From Clostridiales bacterium (lineage in GTDB: Bacteria > Bacillota > Clostridia > Lachnospirales > Lachnospiraceae), in contig JAAVHR010000016.1 in NCBI GenBank assembly GCA_014799595.1, forward strand, positions 8,756 to 51,837: DNA of 43,082 nucleotides, given 5' to 3'. Below are positions 15,448-24,645 of this stretch, one piece after another. Made by a program: the position numbers and the translations under genes. The first letter of the stretch is position 1. Each line of letters begins with the position of its first letter. The notes under the pieces are model-generated. The model saw nothing but the letters and a program-made list of their open reading frames with translations, ran no database searches and was not told the origin of the DNA.

Positions 15448-17889
15448 CTACTTACGAAGTTCAATTCCTAGTTTTTCCAATCCTTTTAGAATTTTGTCCA
15501 TTACATTAGTAATTTCTTTTTCCTCTAAAGTATGGTCTGCTGCACGGAAGGAAATGGAATAAGCCACAGATTTATAACCTTCTGTAATCTGCTCTCCTTC
15601 GTATACATCAAATAAAGTACAGTTCTCCAATAATTTTCCGCCATTTTTGCGGATAACTTCTTCTACCTGGCCTACTAAAATATCTTTTTTCATTACCATG
15701 CTAAGGTCTCTGCTTACTGCAGGATATTTGGCAATTCCTGTATATTTTATATCAAAGTTAGACAGCTCTACCACTGTTGGCATATCCAAAACTGCCACAT
15801 AAGCTTTTGTTCCTATGTCATAGCTATCTAAAACTTCTGGATGCACTTCACCCAAATATCCAACCACTTTATCACCATAAAGAATATTTGCCTGTCTGCC
15901 TGGATGTAAGAAATTCTTCCCTGCATCTGGATTGTATGTTTTCATTTCTTTTAATCCGGCTGCTTCAAGAACCTCTTCTACCACACCCTTTAAATCAAAG
16001 AAATCTCCATTTCCAAACATTCCCAAAGTCAACTGGGTTCTTTCGTCTGGAAGTTCCGTAACCGGCAATGCCTTTGGAATATATATATTGGCAATTTCAT
16101 ATAAACGTACGTCTTTATTTCTGCGGTTATAGTTCGTTGCAAGGGAAGTCAGCATACCATTTAATGGAAGAGTACGCATTATACTATAATCTTCTCCTAA
16201 AGGATTTGTAATCACAACGGTATCACGAAGACTATCCTTTTCCTCTATTCTTAATTTGTCAAATACCTTTGGACTTTCAAAGGAGTAAGTCATTGCTTCA
16301 CAGAATCCAAATTGCTCTGCTACATTTCTTACTATCTTCTCTACACGAAGTTTCAAAGTAAGTCCACCATTTGTACATGAGCCGCTTGGAAGTGTCATTG
16401 GAATTTTATCATAGCCATAGAAACGAGCCACTTCCTCTGCTACATCTGCAAGACATTTGATATCTTGTCTCCATGTAGGGATTATAAGTTCCTTTTTTTC
16501 TCTGTCAACAGCAAAATCAAGCTTTTCAAAATAACCAATCATGGTATCTTCATCAATATCTGTTCCTAATAATTTATTGATTTTCTCCACATGATATGCC
16601 ACATGCTCTGGTTTTCTTTCTTCTGGATATATGTCTACATATCCTCCTACTACTTCACCGGCACCAAGTTCTGTTATCAACTGGCAGGCACGGTTCATAG
16701 CTTCCATAGCAGTATTTGGGTCTAAACCTTTTTCAAATTTTGCCTGTGCATCAGTTCTCATGCCAAGTTTCTTACCAGATAAACGTATATTTGTTCCATC
16801 AAAGCATGCTGCCTCAAACAACATAGTTGTTACATCATCTGTAATTTTTGAATTTTCTCCACCCATAATTCCGGCAATACCAATTGCTTTTTCACCATCA
16901 CAAATGGTTAAAATACTTTCATCCAATTCTCTCTCTTGTCCGTCCAATGTGGTAAATTTTTCACCCTTTCCGGCTCTCTTTACTACAATTTTCTTTTCTG
17001 CAATGGTATCTAAATCATAAGCATGCATCGGCTGTGAATATTCTGCCATAACATAGTTGGTAATATCCACAATATTGTTAATTGGACGAATGCCAATTGC
17101 TGCCAATCTTCTCTGCATCCATTCTGGTGAAGGTGCAATTTTAATATTTTTTACAACTTTAGCCACATAACGGGTACATAAATCTGTTGCCTGTACATCT
17201 ACAGATATATAGTCGCTGGTCTTTTCGCTATTTTCTGTTACTTTTACTACAGGCGGACAGAACGGTTTGTCAAAGGTTGCTGCTGCTTCCCTTGCAATAC
17301 CAAGAATACCAAAGCAATCCACACGGTTTGATGTCACTTCATACTCTACCACTACATCATGAAGTCCTAATAATTCTGGTACACTGCTGCCAATTGGTGC
17401 ATCTTTGTATGTTTCATTATCACTTAAAATGTAAATTCCATCTGGTGCTGCATCTGGATACATATCCGTAGTAGAGCCTAATTCATCAATAGAACACATC
17501 ATTCCAAAAGATTCTACTCCCCGCAATTTTCCTTTTTTAATTTTAATTCCATCTGGATGAGGCTTGTCATCATGGGCACTCCCTGCCACACGTCCCCCAT
17601 CTAATACAACTGGAATTTTATCTCCTTCTTTTACGTTAGATGCACCAGTTACAATCTGTACCTGCTCTCCTTCTTCGGAAATCTGTACCTGACAGATAAT
17701 TAACTTGTCTGCATCTGGATGTTTTTCAATTTTAAGAATTTTTCCTACTACAATTTTCTCTAAATTCTTGTCTAATTCTTCATATCCTTCTACTTTTGTA
17801 CCAGATAATGTCATTGCATCCACATATTCCTGTGTTGTACAGTTCAATTCTGGCACATATTCTTTTATCCATGATAAAGGTGTATTCAT
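15448..17889 (-). CDS. pheT: Phenylalanyl-tRNA synthetase beta subunit
   Basis: The 813-residue protein is of normal length for the family. It has an N-terminal tRNA-binding OB domain near 40-150 (VGKILKIEKHPDADKLIICQV), the B3/B4 editing domain, the B5 domain, a synthetase-like core and the C-terminal FDX-ACB anticodon domain (AKYPAVSRDLSMVM). It forms the alpha2beta2 enzyme with PheS and charges tRNA-Phe in the cytoplasm. ATG 17889 follows TTTGGAGGTAAGAT. Here it is separated from pheS by a DUF4303-like gene but is presumably still under the Phe T-box. Confidence 0.97.
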   Translation of the reverse strand: MNTPLSWIKEYVPELNCTTQEYVDAMTLSGTKVEGYEELDKNLEKIVVGKILKIEKHPDADKLIICQVQISEEGEQVQIVTGASNVKEGDKIPVVLDGGRVAGSAHDDKPHPDGIKIKKGKLRGVESFGMMCSIDELGSTTDMYPDAAPDGIYILSDNETYKDAPIGSSVPELLGLHDVVVEYEVTSNRVDCFGILGIAREAAATFDKPFCPPVVKVTENSEKTSDYISVDVQATDLCTRYVAKVVKNIKIAPSPEWMQRRLAAIGIRPINNIVDITNYVMAEYSQPMHAYDLDTIAEKKIVVKRAGKGEKFTTLDGQERELDESILTICDGEKAIGIAGIMGGENSKITDDVTTMLFEAACFDGTNIRLSGKKLGMRTDAQAKFEKGLDPNTAMEAMNRACQLITELGAGEVVGGYVDIYPEERKPEHVAYHVEKINKLLGTDIDEDTMIGYFEKLDFAVDREKKELIIPTWRQDIKCLADVAEEVARFYGYDKIPMTLPSGSCTNGGLTLKLRVEKIVRNVAEQFGFCEAMTYSFESPKVFDKLRIEEKDSLRDTVVITNPLGEDYSIMRTLPLNGMLTSLATNYNRRNKDVRLYEIANIYIPKALPVTELPDERTQLTLGMFGNGDFFDLKGVVEEVLEAAGLKEMKTYNPDAGKNFLHPGRQANILYGDKVVGYLGEVHPEVLDSYDIGTKAYVAVLDMPTVVELSNFDIKYTGIAKYPAVSRDLSMVMKKDILVGQVEEVIRKNGGKLLENCTLFDVYEGEQITEGYKSVAYSISFRAADHTLEEKEITNVMDKILKGLEKLGIELRK

Positions 17890-17945
17890 TTTATCTTACC
17901 TCCAAATTTTAGTTTGCTGATTTTTCGGTTTAACAAACTGGATTT

Positions 17946-18482
17946 TTATTCAAATTCCTCAATATGTTCAGAGTATTCTCTACTCGCATTTTCGCTGTTT
18001 ACTGCTTGAAAAATTTCTACTCTTTCATCACCATCTAAATATTCTCTAATATTAAAAGTCAACAGTATATCTGAATGGTTTTTATTTATGGCTTGCTTAA
18101 AGCGGATCAGTGCATTTTTACAATGCTCTATCATTTGATCACAATGCTTATCAAACAGTTCTGTATATTCATAGGTTTCTGGATTTGTAAAACGGTTTTC
18201 ATTGTCATCTAAGTATTTCTGCATATCCGCCGAAACGGTTTCAAAAGTATCAAATAAATCCCATTCTTCTTCGCAATACTTATAATACCAATAATCTTCC
18301 GAATCAACTTCAGCTTGTTCTTCTAAATAGTGAGTTGTATTTGCAACAACACCAATCGAATCCATTTCTCTCGCACAATCCAAAGAAAAGATATAGAGGT
18401 CATCATTTTCCTCTATCCAACTATTAAAAACATCTATCATCTGTTGAAAAATGCTATTTTCAAATTTTTCATAATCAAACAT
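17946..18482 (-). CDS. DUF4303-like cytoplasmic protein inside the pheST operon
   Basis: The 178-residue acidic protein has no signal peptide or membrane segment. Features such as DLYIFSLDCAREMDSIGVVANT near 27-50, the aromatic/acidic DSEDYWYYKYCEEEWDLF and the C-terminal LLTFNIREYLDGDERVEIFQAVNSE fit my recollection of DUF4303, a family of unknown function. The family assignment is not verified. It lies 47 bases after pheS and 56 before pheT, all in one direction, with a GGAGG site. It would be induced with pheST when uncharged tRNA-Phe builds up. No role in aminoacylation is known; it could be an inserted accessory gene. Confidence 0.7.
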   Translation of the reverse strand: MFDYEKFENSIFQQMIDVFNSWIEENDDLYIFSLDCAREMDSIGVVANTTHYLEEQAEVDSEDYWYYKYCEEEWDLFDTFETVSADMQKYLDDNENRFTNPETYEYTELFDKHCDQMIEHCKNALIRFKQAINKNHSDILLTFNIREYLDGDERVEIFQAVNSENASREYSEHIEEFE

Positions 18483-18529
18483 TTAGGTTATCCTCCAATT
18501 CCGATGTATGAAAGATTTATCTACTTCCA

Positions 18530-19549
18530 TTAAAACTGTTTCAAAAATCTCACATCATTTTCATACAACAATCTCATATCATCTATTTCATATTTTAGAA
18601 GTGCAATTCTCTCTAAACCGACTCCAAATGCAAATCCCACATATTCTTCTGGATCAATTCCACTCATTTCCAATACATGAGGGTGTACCATTCCACATCC
18701 AAGAATTTCAATCCATCCTTCTCCCTTACAGAAACGGCACCCTTTTCCTCCACATTTAAAGCAGGAGACATCCATCTCGGCACTTGGTTCTGTAAATGGG
18801 AAATGATGTGGTCTGAATTTTACCTTTGTATCTTCTCCAAAGATTTCTTTTGCAAATTGCTGTAGAGTTCCTTTTAAATCTGCAAAGGTTACATTCTTAT
18901 CTACAACCAGTCCTTCTACCTGATGAAATGTTGGTGAATGGGTTGCATCCACTTCATCGGAACGGTATACACGTCCTGGTGCTATAATCCGGATAGGAAC
19001 CTTTCCTTTTTCTAACTCATGCACCTGAATAGAGGAAGTTTGTGTACGAAGCACAATATCCTTATTGATATAGAATGTGTCCTGTTCATCCTTCGCCGGA
19101 TGGTTCGCAGGAATATTCAATGCCTCAAAGTTATAGTAATCCATCTCTACTTCAGGCCCCTCTAAAACCTCATAACCCATTCCCACGAAAATTCTTTCTA
19201 TTTCTTCTAAAGCAATAGTATTAGGATGGCGGTGTCCCATCATTGGTTTCTTCGCAGGAAGAGTTACGTCTATAGTCTCTTTTTTCATTTTTTCTTCACG
19301 AAGTTTCTTTTCAAATGCAGCCTTCTTCTCTTCTAAGATTCTCTCGATCTCTTCTCTGGCTTCATTCACCAACTGACCTACTTTTGGTCTATCCTCTGGT
19401 GCTACATCCTTCATAGATTTCAACACAGAAGTAAGTTCACCTTTCTTTCCTAAAAAAGCAACTCTTACATCATTGAGTGCTTCTAAATGCTGTGCTGCAT
19501 TGATTTGTTCCAATGCACTGTCTTTCAAACTTTTTAATTTTTCTTTCAT
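18530..19549 (-). CDS. pheS: Phenylalanyl-tRNA synthetase alpha subunit
   Basis: The 339-residue protein begins [16 protein letters not shown], with an N-terminal coiled coil (about 1-85). The class II catalytic core has motif 1 near [21 protein letters not shown], motif 2 in [11 protein letters not shown]...[28 protein letters not shown], and motif 3 [16 protein letters not shown] Cys cluster ([14 protein letters not shown]) is present, as in many Firmicutes. The ORF-track start includes 35 codons translated from the T-box terminator region; ATG 19549 behind AAAGGAG is correct. It pairs with PheT. Confidence 0.97.
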   Translation of the reverse strand: MKEKLKSLKDSALEQINAAQHLEALNDVRVAFLGKKGELTSVLKSMKDVAPEDRPKVGQLVNEAREEIERILEEKKAAFEKKLREEKMKKETIDVTLPAKKPMMGHRHPNTIALEEIERIFVGMGYEVLEGPEVEMDYYNFEALNIPANHPAKDEQDTFYINKDIVLRTQTSSIQVHELEKGKVPIRIIAPGRVYRSDEVDATHSPTFHQVEGLVVDKNVTFADLKGTLQQFAKEIFGEDTKVKFRPHHFPFTEPSAEMDVSCFKCGGKGCRFCKGEGWIEILGCGMVHPHVLEMSGIDPEEYVGFAFGVGLERIALLKYEIDDMRLLYENDVRFLKQF

Positions 19550-19589
19550 GATTTGCTCCTTTCTATTGTATACCTTCAGGTGTAACATC

Positions 19590-19911
19590 AAATCAAAAAA
19601 ATCCCTTGTATGTATTTCTACATACAAGGGACGAAATGTATTCCGCGGTACCACCCTGATTCAGTATCTTCTAAGTGCTTCCTAAAAACACTTCTTAACT
19701 GTTACTATCTCATTATGTGCGTAACGGACACAACCGTTATATCCTACTTGACAAGCGTTCAGATATACAACTCTGGTGTGAAATTCAAATACCATCTGAA
19801 CCAAAGGACTGTTCCAGCCATGCAGTCCTCTCTCTGTTGGAAAATGTTATTCTCTCTGCTTTTTGCAGTGCACCATCTTCGTCTTTTTCTTCAAGTTATA
19901 AAAATCTTTTC
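19590..19911 (-). promoter_or_regulatory. Phe-specific T-box leader of pheS
   Basis: The minus-strand leader of about 320 nt has a Stem I with GGTG (5') pairing with CACC (complement of 19775-19778). A TTC specifier codon (19782-19780) is followed by A, matching Phe. The T-box GGGTGGTACCGCGG (complement of 19643-19657) provides TGGT to pair with the ACCA end of uncharged tRNA. A perfect 13-bp terminator (19602-19631, arms TCCCTTGTATGTA/TACATACAAGGGA) is followed by seven T. Uncharged tRNA-Phe should stabilise the antiterminator and turn on pheS, the DUF4303-like gene and pheT. Confidence 0.95.
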
Positions 19912-19917
19912 CTTATG

Positions 19918-19945
19918 ATTTTATCACAATAAATCTTCGTGTCAA
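19918..19945 (-). promoter_or_regulatory. Sigma-A promoter of the pheS T-box leader
   Basis: TTGACA and TAAAAT are separated by 16 bases on the minus strand, just upstream of the T-box Stem I. Confidence 0.75.
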
Positions 19946-19984
19946 GTTCTATTTTTTATTTTGCAGGACAAACATATAAATAAG

Positions 19985-20050
19985 GTTACTGTTTTATGTT
20001 CTTGGCACATAGCTTGACAGCAAGTGTCAAGCTTGTGAGTGAACAGTAAC
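19985..20050. mobile_element. 66-bp GTTAC-ended mini-element, copy D1
   Basis: The ends GTTACTGTT and AACAGTAAC enclose a strong stem (GCTTGACAG/CTGTCAAGC type). Perfect 8-bp duplications TAAATAAG flank it (19977-19984 and 20051-20058). A longer, reversed relative is at 29766-29910. It lies behind the glycosyltransferase stop. Confidence 0.88.
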
Positions 20051-20057
20051 TAAATAA

Positions 20058-20088
20058 GTTACTATTCAGTCAGAGTCTGAACTGTTAC
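20058..20088. repeat. 31-bp palindrome GTTAC...GTTAC family
   Basis: GTTACTATTCAG and CTGAACTGTTAC form a short inverted repeat 3 bases behind the glycosyltransferase stop. It shares its first base with the duplication of the 66-bp element next to it. It is probably an older minimal member of the same element family. Confidence 0.65.
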
Positions 20089-20091
20089 AAT

Positions 20092-21243
20092 TCATAACCT
20101 TTCAAGAAATTCCCTTGCTGCTTTAGCTCCACCACATTGCTTAAATCCACTTGATATCTTTTTTGCTGCTAATTTATATTGATTATCTGTGAGAATTCTT
20201 TCTGTAGCTGCAAGTATATCCTCTTTCTTGGTTGTCAGTAATTTTATTCCTGCACCAAGTTCCTCTGCACGTATTGCAACGGCTCCCTGTTCAGGTGTCT
20301 GTGGAAACAAAATCAATGGAACTTCATAATACAAAGCTTCCGAAACAGAATTCATGCCACAATGAGTAAGAAACACATCTGCGATTGACAAAACTGCCAT
20401 TTGATCTACTGAGGTATATACCTTAATATTTTCTGGCAAATCTATGTATTCTTTTTCGTTCTCTCCTAAAGAAATAATTACCTGATAGTCTGTATCCCGA
20501 TATGCCTCTATGCAGTTTCTATAAATTTCTTTATTCTTCATCACTGTTCCCATGGAAATATAAATGGTCTTTTCTGCTGTTTTTTCTATTCTGCTCTCCA
20601 ATGACCGGATAGAAGGTCCAATAAAACAGTATTTATCTGAAAATGTATCTGCACAGGGCTGAAATTCCTTAGATGTATATACAATGGTATTGGTTTCATT
20701 ATCATTCTGAACAATATCCAAAATGCCTTTTATGGGATATCCCTTCTTCTGTAATTTCTTAATCATTTTATTTATCTTAGGCATTGAGAAGAACATTTTA
20801 AATAATCCTCCAACCTCCTGTTTCATATACTTCGAGGAATATTGGTTAAACGCAAATGTAGTAGTTGATGATACATACGGAATATCATACTTCATTGCTG
20901 TAAGTTTCCCCCAGTATGCAATTGAGTCTGATACAATTAAATCCGGCTTAATCTGTGCCACTTTCTCTGCTACCATATCATCTAATGCTAATGTTGACTT
21001 AACTAAAAGTTCTGTAGCAAATGCCATATCCTTTCCTACTCTCTCTCCATTTCCTTTATCCTCCATTTCAAAATCATACGAATCGCAAGGAATAAACTCT
21101 GCTCCTGCTTTTTCTATCTTCTCCCGAAATTGTTCAAAAGAAAAATAAGTAACCTCATGTCCAGCCCCTGTAAGTTCTTTTACTAAATTCAATGTCGGAT
21201 TTGTGTGCCCATGTGCTGGTATGGAAAACCAAACTATTTTCAT
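20092..21243 (-). CDS. Family 1 glycosyltransferase, macrolide/UDP-glucosyltransferase-like
   Basis: The 383-residue enzyme has a GT-B fold. The N-terminal acceptor domain begins KIVWFSIPAHGHTNPTLNLVKELTGAGHEVTYFS. The nucleotide-sugar site is THCGMNSVSEALYYEVPLILFPQTPEQ (about 290-320), the bacterial form of the PSPG box, with HCG, Glu and a Gln at the sugar end. Such enzymes move glucose or another sugar from a UDP donor to small lipophilic acceptors; the acceptor here is unknown. His12-like HGH is the usual catalytic base. The ribosome binding site AAGAGGAG is 7 bases upstream. It appears monocistronic, with elements from the GTAAC family at both ends. Confidence 0.88.
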   Translation of the reverse strand: MKIVWFSIPAHGHTNPTLNLVKELTGAGHEVTYFSFEQFREKIEKAGAEFIPCDSYDFEMEDKGNGERVGKDMAFATELLVKSTLALDDMVAEKVAQIKPDLIVSDSIAYWGKLTAMKYDIPYVSSTTTFAFNQYSSKYMKQEVGGLFKMFFSMPKINKMIKKLQKKGYPIKGILDIVQNDNETNTIVYTSKEFQPCADTFSDKYCFIGPSIRSLESRIEKTAEKTIYISMGTVMKNKEIYRNCIEAYRDTDYQVIISLGENEKEYIDLPENIKVYTSVDQMAVLSIADVFLTHCGMNSVSEALYYEVPLILFPQTPEQGAVAIRAEELGAGIKLLTTKKEDILAATERILTDNQYKLAAKKISSGFKQCGGAKAAREFLERL

Positions 21244-21293
21244 CTTTATCTCCTCTTTTAAATGTATTGAAATTTATAGTTACAATATTTTCA

Positions 21294-21480
21294 AATACAG
21301 TTCAACCATGCAAAAGTATATGTAAAAATTGCACGAAGGAGCTTGCTCATAGAGGGCAAATTGTACATATACTTTTATATGCTTAACGCCATACATAAAT
21401 ATTTTGTCAGCCAATTTATAACAGTTTTAGCCATGTCGTAGTATTCTGGCAAAATATGAATGACATGGCTGAACTGTTAC
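21294..21480. mobile_element. 187-bp GTAAC-ended element, copy C2
   Basis: This is the reverse-oriented counterpart of 15039-15222. Its right end CATGGCTGAACTGTTAC is intact and its left end is decayed (AATACAGTTCAACCATG). The right end supplies the TAA stop of the AAA-ATPase gene (21479-21477). No flanking duplication is seen. Confidence 0.8.
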
Positions 21481-23060
21481 ATTTCCTGCCTTTCTATGAT
21501 GCAGCTATGGGGTTTCATCGTATTGTCCTTATCATAATTGATTCCCACAAGAAGGATTTCACCACTGTATCCTTCCAATGCCTGTGTATAATGTCTGTCT
21601 TTTATCTGCTGTATGGCGGTATCTGCCGTCTTGTTATATTTTAGTTCTACTACGAGTGCAGGATTCCTAGTATGGGGAAGGGGCAAAAATACCACATCTG
21701 CAAAGCCACGTCCTGTTGGCAGTTCCCTGATTAATTTGTAGTCTTTCCTTGCACTGTAATAGGCAAGCCCGATGGCACATCCAAGGGAATTTTCATCGTT
21801 GTAGACCAGTATGGAGGATACTTCCGTATGTGCCTTATCCAGTGCCCTTGCAACACTTTCCCCATCGCCACGCAGAGTATCTTCCAGCAGTTTTTCTGAT
21901 GCCTTCAGGATACGCATAACCTCTGGCCAGCCGCCGACACTCATGGCATTTTCAAATTCCCTGACAATCTCCCTGTTGGGAATAAATACCTCCTCCGTCT
22001 CTGAGTCATATCCAAGATATCCTAAATGAATCAATAATGTCAGCACATCATCCTTTGATTCGAAATTCCGCATATCATTCCGGAAACTGCGTGTATTCAC
22101 TCTGACACGCCCTCCACCAAGCATCTGCACAATATCCGGCCGCAATCCGTCATAGTCCATATCCATATAGACTTTCAGTGCATCATAGGTTTCCGTGGAA
22201 GTCCAATAACTTGAAAAATCCCCACAAGTCATTGCTGCCACAACAGATCTCGGATTGTATATGTGCTTAAACCTCTTGAACATATATCCGTCATACCAAC
22301 TTCCGGTTTCGGCAAAATCCATCTCATACCGTTCACACAATCCCTTTACTTCCTCTTCTGTGAAACCTGTATATTCCTCAAAAACATACTGATTTGTCAT
22401 GGAATATTCCCAGAACATATTCAGTGCTGAATGCTGCCCGTACTTTTTCACAGGGAGGATTCCCGTCATATAGGCAAGTGCCACATAGGACTGGTCTTTT
22501 AAAAGATATCTTAAAAAATCAAGATATTCTTTCTGCAGTTCTTCCGATTCCTGCCTTTCACGCATCACACAGTCCCACTCATCGATGAGGAAAATAAATT
22601 GTTTATCTGTATTTTCATAAATCTGTTCCAGTACAGCAGCAAGAATCGTTTCCCCCTCCGAAAACATTTCCCCATACACCTTGCGGATATCCTCAATAAC
22701 AACCTGTTCCAGACATTCCGTAAACTCCATATTTTTTGCTCTTTTTGCCCTTATTAGAAACTGTTGCATATTTAGAAATATTACTTCATATTTATTCAAA
22801 TGAGTCTGAAAAGTTTTATCTTTTTCTATTTTGTATCCTGCAAATAAATCTGACGAATCATAGCCCCTGCTATAATATGCTGCAAGCATTTTGAGTGCCA
22901 TAGACTTTCCGAAACGTCTTGGTCTGCTGACACAGATAAACTTTTGTTCTGTATTTATTAAATGATTTGTACAAGCAATTAATCCTGTCTTATCTACATA
23001 AATTTCAGAATTAATTGCCTCTTGAAACCCCTTATTTTTTGGATTCAGATAAATTCCCAT
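21477..23060 (-). CDS. AAA-ATPase-like protein with C-terminal PD-(D/E)XK nuclease domain
   Basis: The 527-residue protein starts MGIYLNPKNKGFQEAINSE and YVDKTGLI, typical of the AAA-ATPase-like (PF09820-type) family. A P-loop variant SRPRRFGKSMALKML lies near 45-58, with Walker B FIFLIDEWDC near 157-166. The C-terminal nuclease-like domain has GRGFADVVFLPL...PALVVELKYNK (about 455-485), the Asp...Glu-X-Lys signature. These proteins are common in gut Bacteroidales and Lachnospiraceae, often in many copies; the function is unknown, possibly mobile-element related. Codon use is visibly more GC-rich than in neighbouring genes, which suggests transfer. The stop codon lies inside a mobile mini-element. 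Confidence 0.88.
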   Translation of the reverse strand: MGIYLNPKNKGFQEAINSEIYVDKTGLIACTNHLINTEQKFICVSRPRRFGKSMALKMLAAYYSRGYDSSDLFAGYKIEKDKTFQTHLNKYEVIFLNMQQFLIRAKRAKNMEFTECLEQVVIEDIRKVYGEMFSEGETILAAVLEQIYENTDKQFIFLIDEWDCVMRERQESEELQKEYLDFLRYLLKDQSYVALAYMTGILPVKKYGQHSALNMFWEYSMTNQYVFEEYTGFTEEEVKGLCERYEMDFAETGSWYDGYMFKRFKHIYNPRSVVAAMTCGDFSSYWTSTETYDALKVYMDMDYDGLRPDIVQMLGGGRVRVNTRSFRNDMRNFESKDDVLTLLIHLGYLGYDSETEEVFIPNREIVREFENAMSVGGWPEVMRILKASEKLLEDTLRGDGESVARALDKAHTEVSSILVYNDENSLGCAIGLAYYSARKDYKLIRELPTGRGFADVVFLPLPHTRNPALVVELKYNKTADTAIQQIKDRHYTQALEGYSGEILLVGINYDKDNTMKPHSCIIERQEM

Positions 23061-23091
23061 AAAAGATACCTCCCTTATTTTTAGCCCTTCT

Positions 23092-23103
23092 GTAACTGTT
23101 CAG
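23092..23103. repeat. Solo GTAACTGTTCAG end
   Basis: One intact 12-bp end of the mini-element family lies 31 bases upstream of the AAA-ATPase start. A matching far end is not clear. With 21294-21480 it brackets the ATPase gene. Confidence 0.5.
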
Positions 23104-23236
23104 GTTTACATTCTACCTTTCTTTAGCAGTTATTAAAAAACTACAACATATTATAACACAAAATAATTAAGGTATGGGTACTGATTTGATATGCTTGTAA
23201 AAATTTCGAAAGAACAAATAAGAATAAATTTTCATT

Positions 23237-23314
23237 CTGAAGGCGGCAGAATGAGGCGTAGTGGTGGCTACGTCGATTGACACCAACACAGCAGATGGAA
23301 ATTTAAGCAAGTAA
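23237..23314 (+). pseudogene. Possible gene relic of unknown origin
   Basis: One plus-strand frame reads LKAAE, a stop, then GVVVATSIDTNTADGNLSK and a stop. It looks more coding-like than the surrounding AT-rich DNA. The IDT-TA-G pattern faintly recalls serine recombinases, but the match is too short to name. The DNA also forms small hairpins (ATTCTGAAGGCGGCAGAAT, GCGTAGTGGTGGCTACGTC), so a structured repeat is the alternative. Confidence 0.3.
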
Positions 23315-23335
23315 AAACATCATTATTTAACTGCC

Positions 23336-24466
23336 TTAATAATATTCTACATTTCCATCCATAAGAAGCCACATCGGACGAAACAACTGGGATATCTGCC
23401 AGCATCCAAATCCGTACAAAGGATATTCCCTCAACAAATTATATTTTGCCCATATACTTCTTGCATCTTCAAACCAGACTTCATGAGTTGTATTTCCCAC
23501 AACATAATGAAAATAAGGAGTTTGTGCTTTTTCATCAAATTCTATTACAGCCTGATTGGCAATAGCAATTTGCACTGCTTCTATATTTCCAATAGTTCGT
23601 GCTTTCGATTCCCCCCGTACATAAGGAAGTGTCCAGTCATAACCATAATTGGGAATTCCCATCGTAATTTTTTCTTTTGGAATCTCGCTTACTGCATAGT
23701 CTAATACCTGCCTTACTTTATCCAGAGGGGCTACTGCCATAGCAGGTCCATACGTATATCCCCACTCATAAGTCATGACAAATACTCTTGTTGCAGCCTC
23801 TCCTAATGCCCTATAATCCTTTCCTTCATATAAGAGTCCCTGTTGGTCTGCTGAGGTTTTTGGTGCAAGATCTACTGTCACCTCACCTCCCAATTCCTCC
23901 ATCATTAATGTAACATCTCTGACAAATTCTGTAAATAAATCCCTGTCTTCTGCCAAAATATATTCAAAATCTACATTAACGCCTCGATAACCACCTTGTA
24001 GTACCTCTTCATATAAATTTTGAATCAAAAAATTTCTGGCTGTAGTATTCGAAAGCATCCGATGTATCAATTGGTTACTAAAATTTCCATCTGGACCAAA
24101 TGGCGTTAATGTAATTACCGGACTTGTTCCATAAGTAAGAGCTTCATCTACCATCCAGTCTACTGGAAGCACAGGTTCTATCAACTCTCCCTCTGGAGTA
24201 AATCCATAAGAAAATACAGAAAGTTCTGAAAGGAATGGTAAAGTCTGCTGTAACACCCATGGGTTGATAAAAGGATAGGCAAACCCATTAGCAAAAATTC
24301 CCCGATTTGCCATAAAAGACTCTGTTAAAATTAACAGAGCCTGACCTATTGCAAGTGCATAAGGATATGCCAATTGATTTGCCTCAATAATCCATTGTAC
24401 TGGTACTGCAAACTGTGTGGCAATCCGATCCACACTGTCTCCTTCTTTTACAACATAAATAATCAT
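23336..24466 (-). CDS. LysM plus glycoside hydrolase family 18 protein, spore-type
   Basis: The 376-residue enzyme has one LysM domain (about 2-48, MIIYVVKEGDSVDRIATQF...ALAIGQALLIL) and a GH18 barrel. The catalytic motif is GGYRGVNVDFEYI, with the acid Glu after DF. Later conserved strands are VFVMTYEWGY and ITMGIPNYGYDWTLPY. This is the architecture of YaaH/SleL-type spore-cortex N-acetylglucosaminidases, which usually have two LysM repeats; only one is visible here. It has no signal peptide, as in the spore enzymes. ATG 24466 is chosen over the track start 21 codons upstream because GGGAG precedes it and the family begins MIIYVV. Confidence 0.88.
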   Translation of the reverse strand: MIIYVVKEGDSVDRIATQFAVPVQWIIEANQLAYPYALAIGQALLILTESFMANRGIFANGFAYPFINPWVLQQTLPFLSELSVFSYGFTPEGELIEPVLPVDWMVDEALTYGTSPVITLTPFGPDGNFSNQLIHRMLSNTTARNFLIQNLYEEVLQGGYRGVNVDFEYILAEDRDLFTEFVRDVTLMMEELGGEVTVDLAPKTSADQQGLLYEGKDYRALGEAATRVFVMTYEWGYTYGPAMAVAPLDKVRQVLDYAVSEIPKEKITMGIPNYGYDWTLPYVRGESKARTIGNIEAVQIAIANQAVIEFDEKAQTPYFHYVVGNTTHEVWFEDARSIWAKYNLLREYPLYGFGCWQISQLFRPMWLLMDGNVEYY

Positions 24467-24577
24467 TTCAAATCTGCTCCCTTCGTCTTGAAGGATTTGC
24501 TGCTTACATGATTTTATGTAGTTTTGCATTGTTTTATGTCTTATTCCTTTGTCTGATGTTCTAATTTTTGTCTAATT

Positions 24578-24605
24578 GTAACTGTTCAGAAGCATGAACA
24601 GTTAC
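24578..24605. repeat. 28-bp palindrome of the GTAAC family
   Basis: GTAACTGTTCAG and CTTCATG-type arms close on a 4-base centre, ending GAACAGTTAC. It is nearly identical to 41666-41693 and to the terminal palindromes of the longer elements. No flanking duplication is visible. Confidence 0.75.
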
Positions 24606-24609
24606 CCTA

Positions 24610-24638
24610 GCTGCAATATAAGTCATGAATAATTGAGG
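24610..24638. repeat. CTGCAATATAAGTCATGAATAATTGAGG-type repeat, one of four copies
   Basis: A 28-bp motif with its reverse orientation at 1491-1518 and 29601-29628, and a diverged copy at 3466-3487. It does not carry GTAAC ends. It lies next to promoters or terminators in all cases. Origin unknown; possibly the end of a second mini-element family. Confidence 0.55.
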
Positions 24639-24645
24639 TTTTATC

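Noticed and set aside
19550-19654. Longer N-terminus of PheS (35 extra residues in the track)
   Set aside because: It would be translated from the T-box terminator; ATG 19549 has AAAGGAG and matches the family start.
19610-19918. 102-residue plus-strand ORF
   Set aside because: It lies opposite to the Phe T-box leader, whose conserved RNA elements explain the region.
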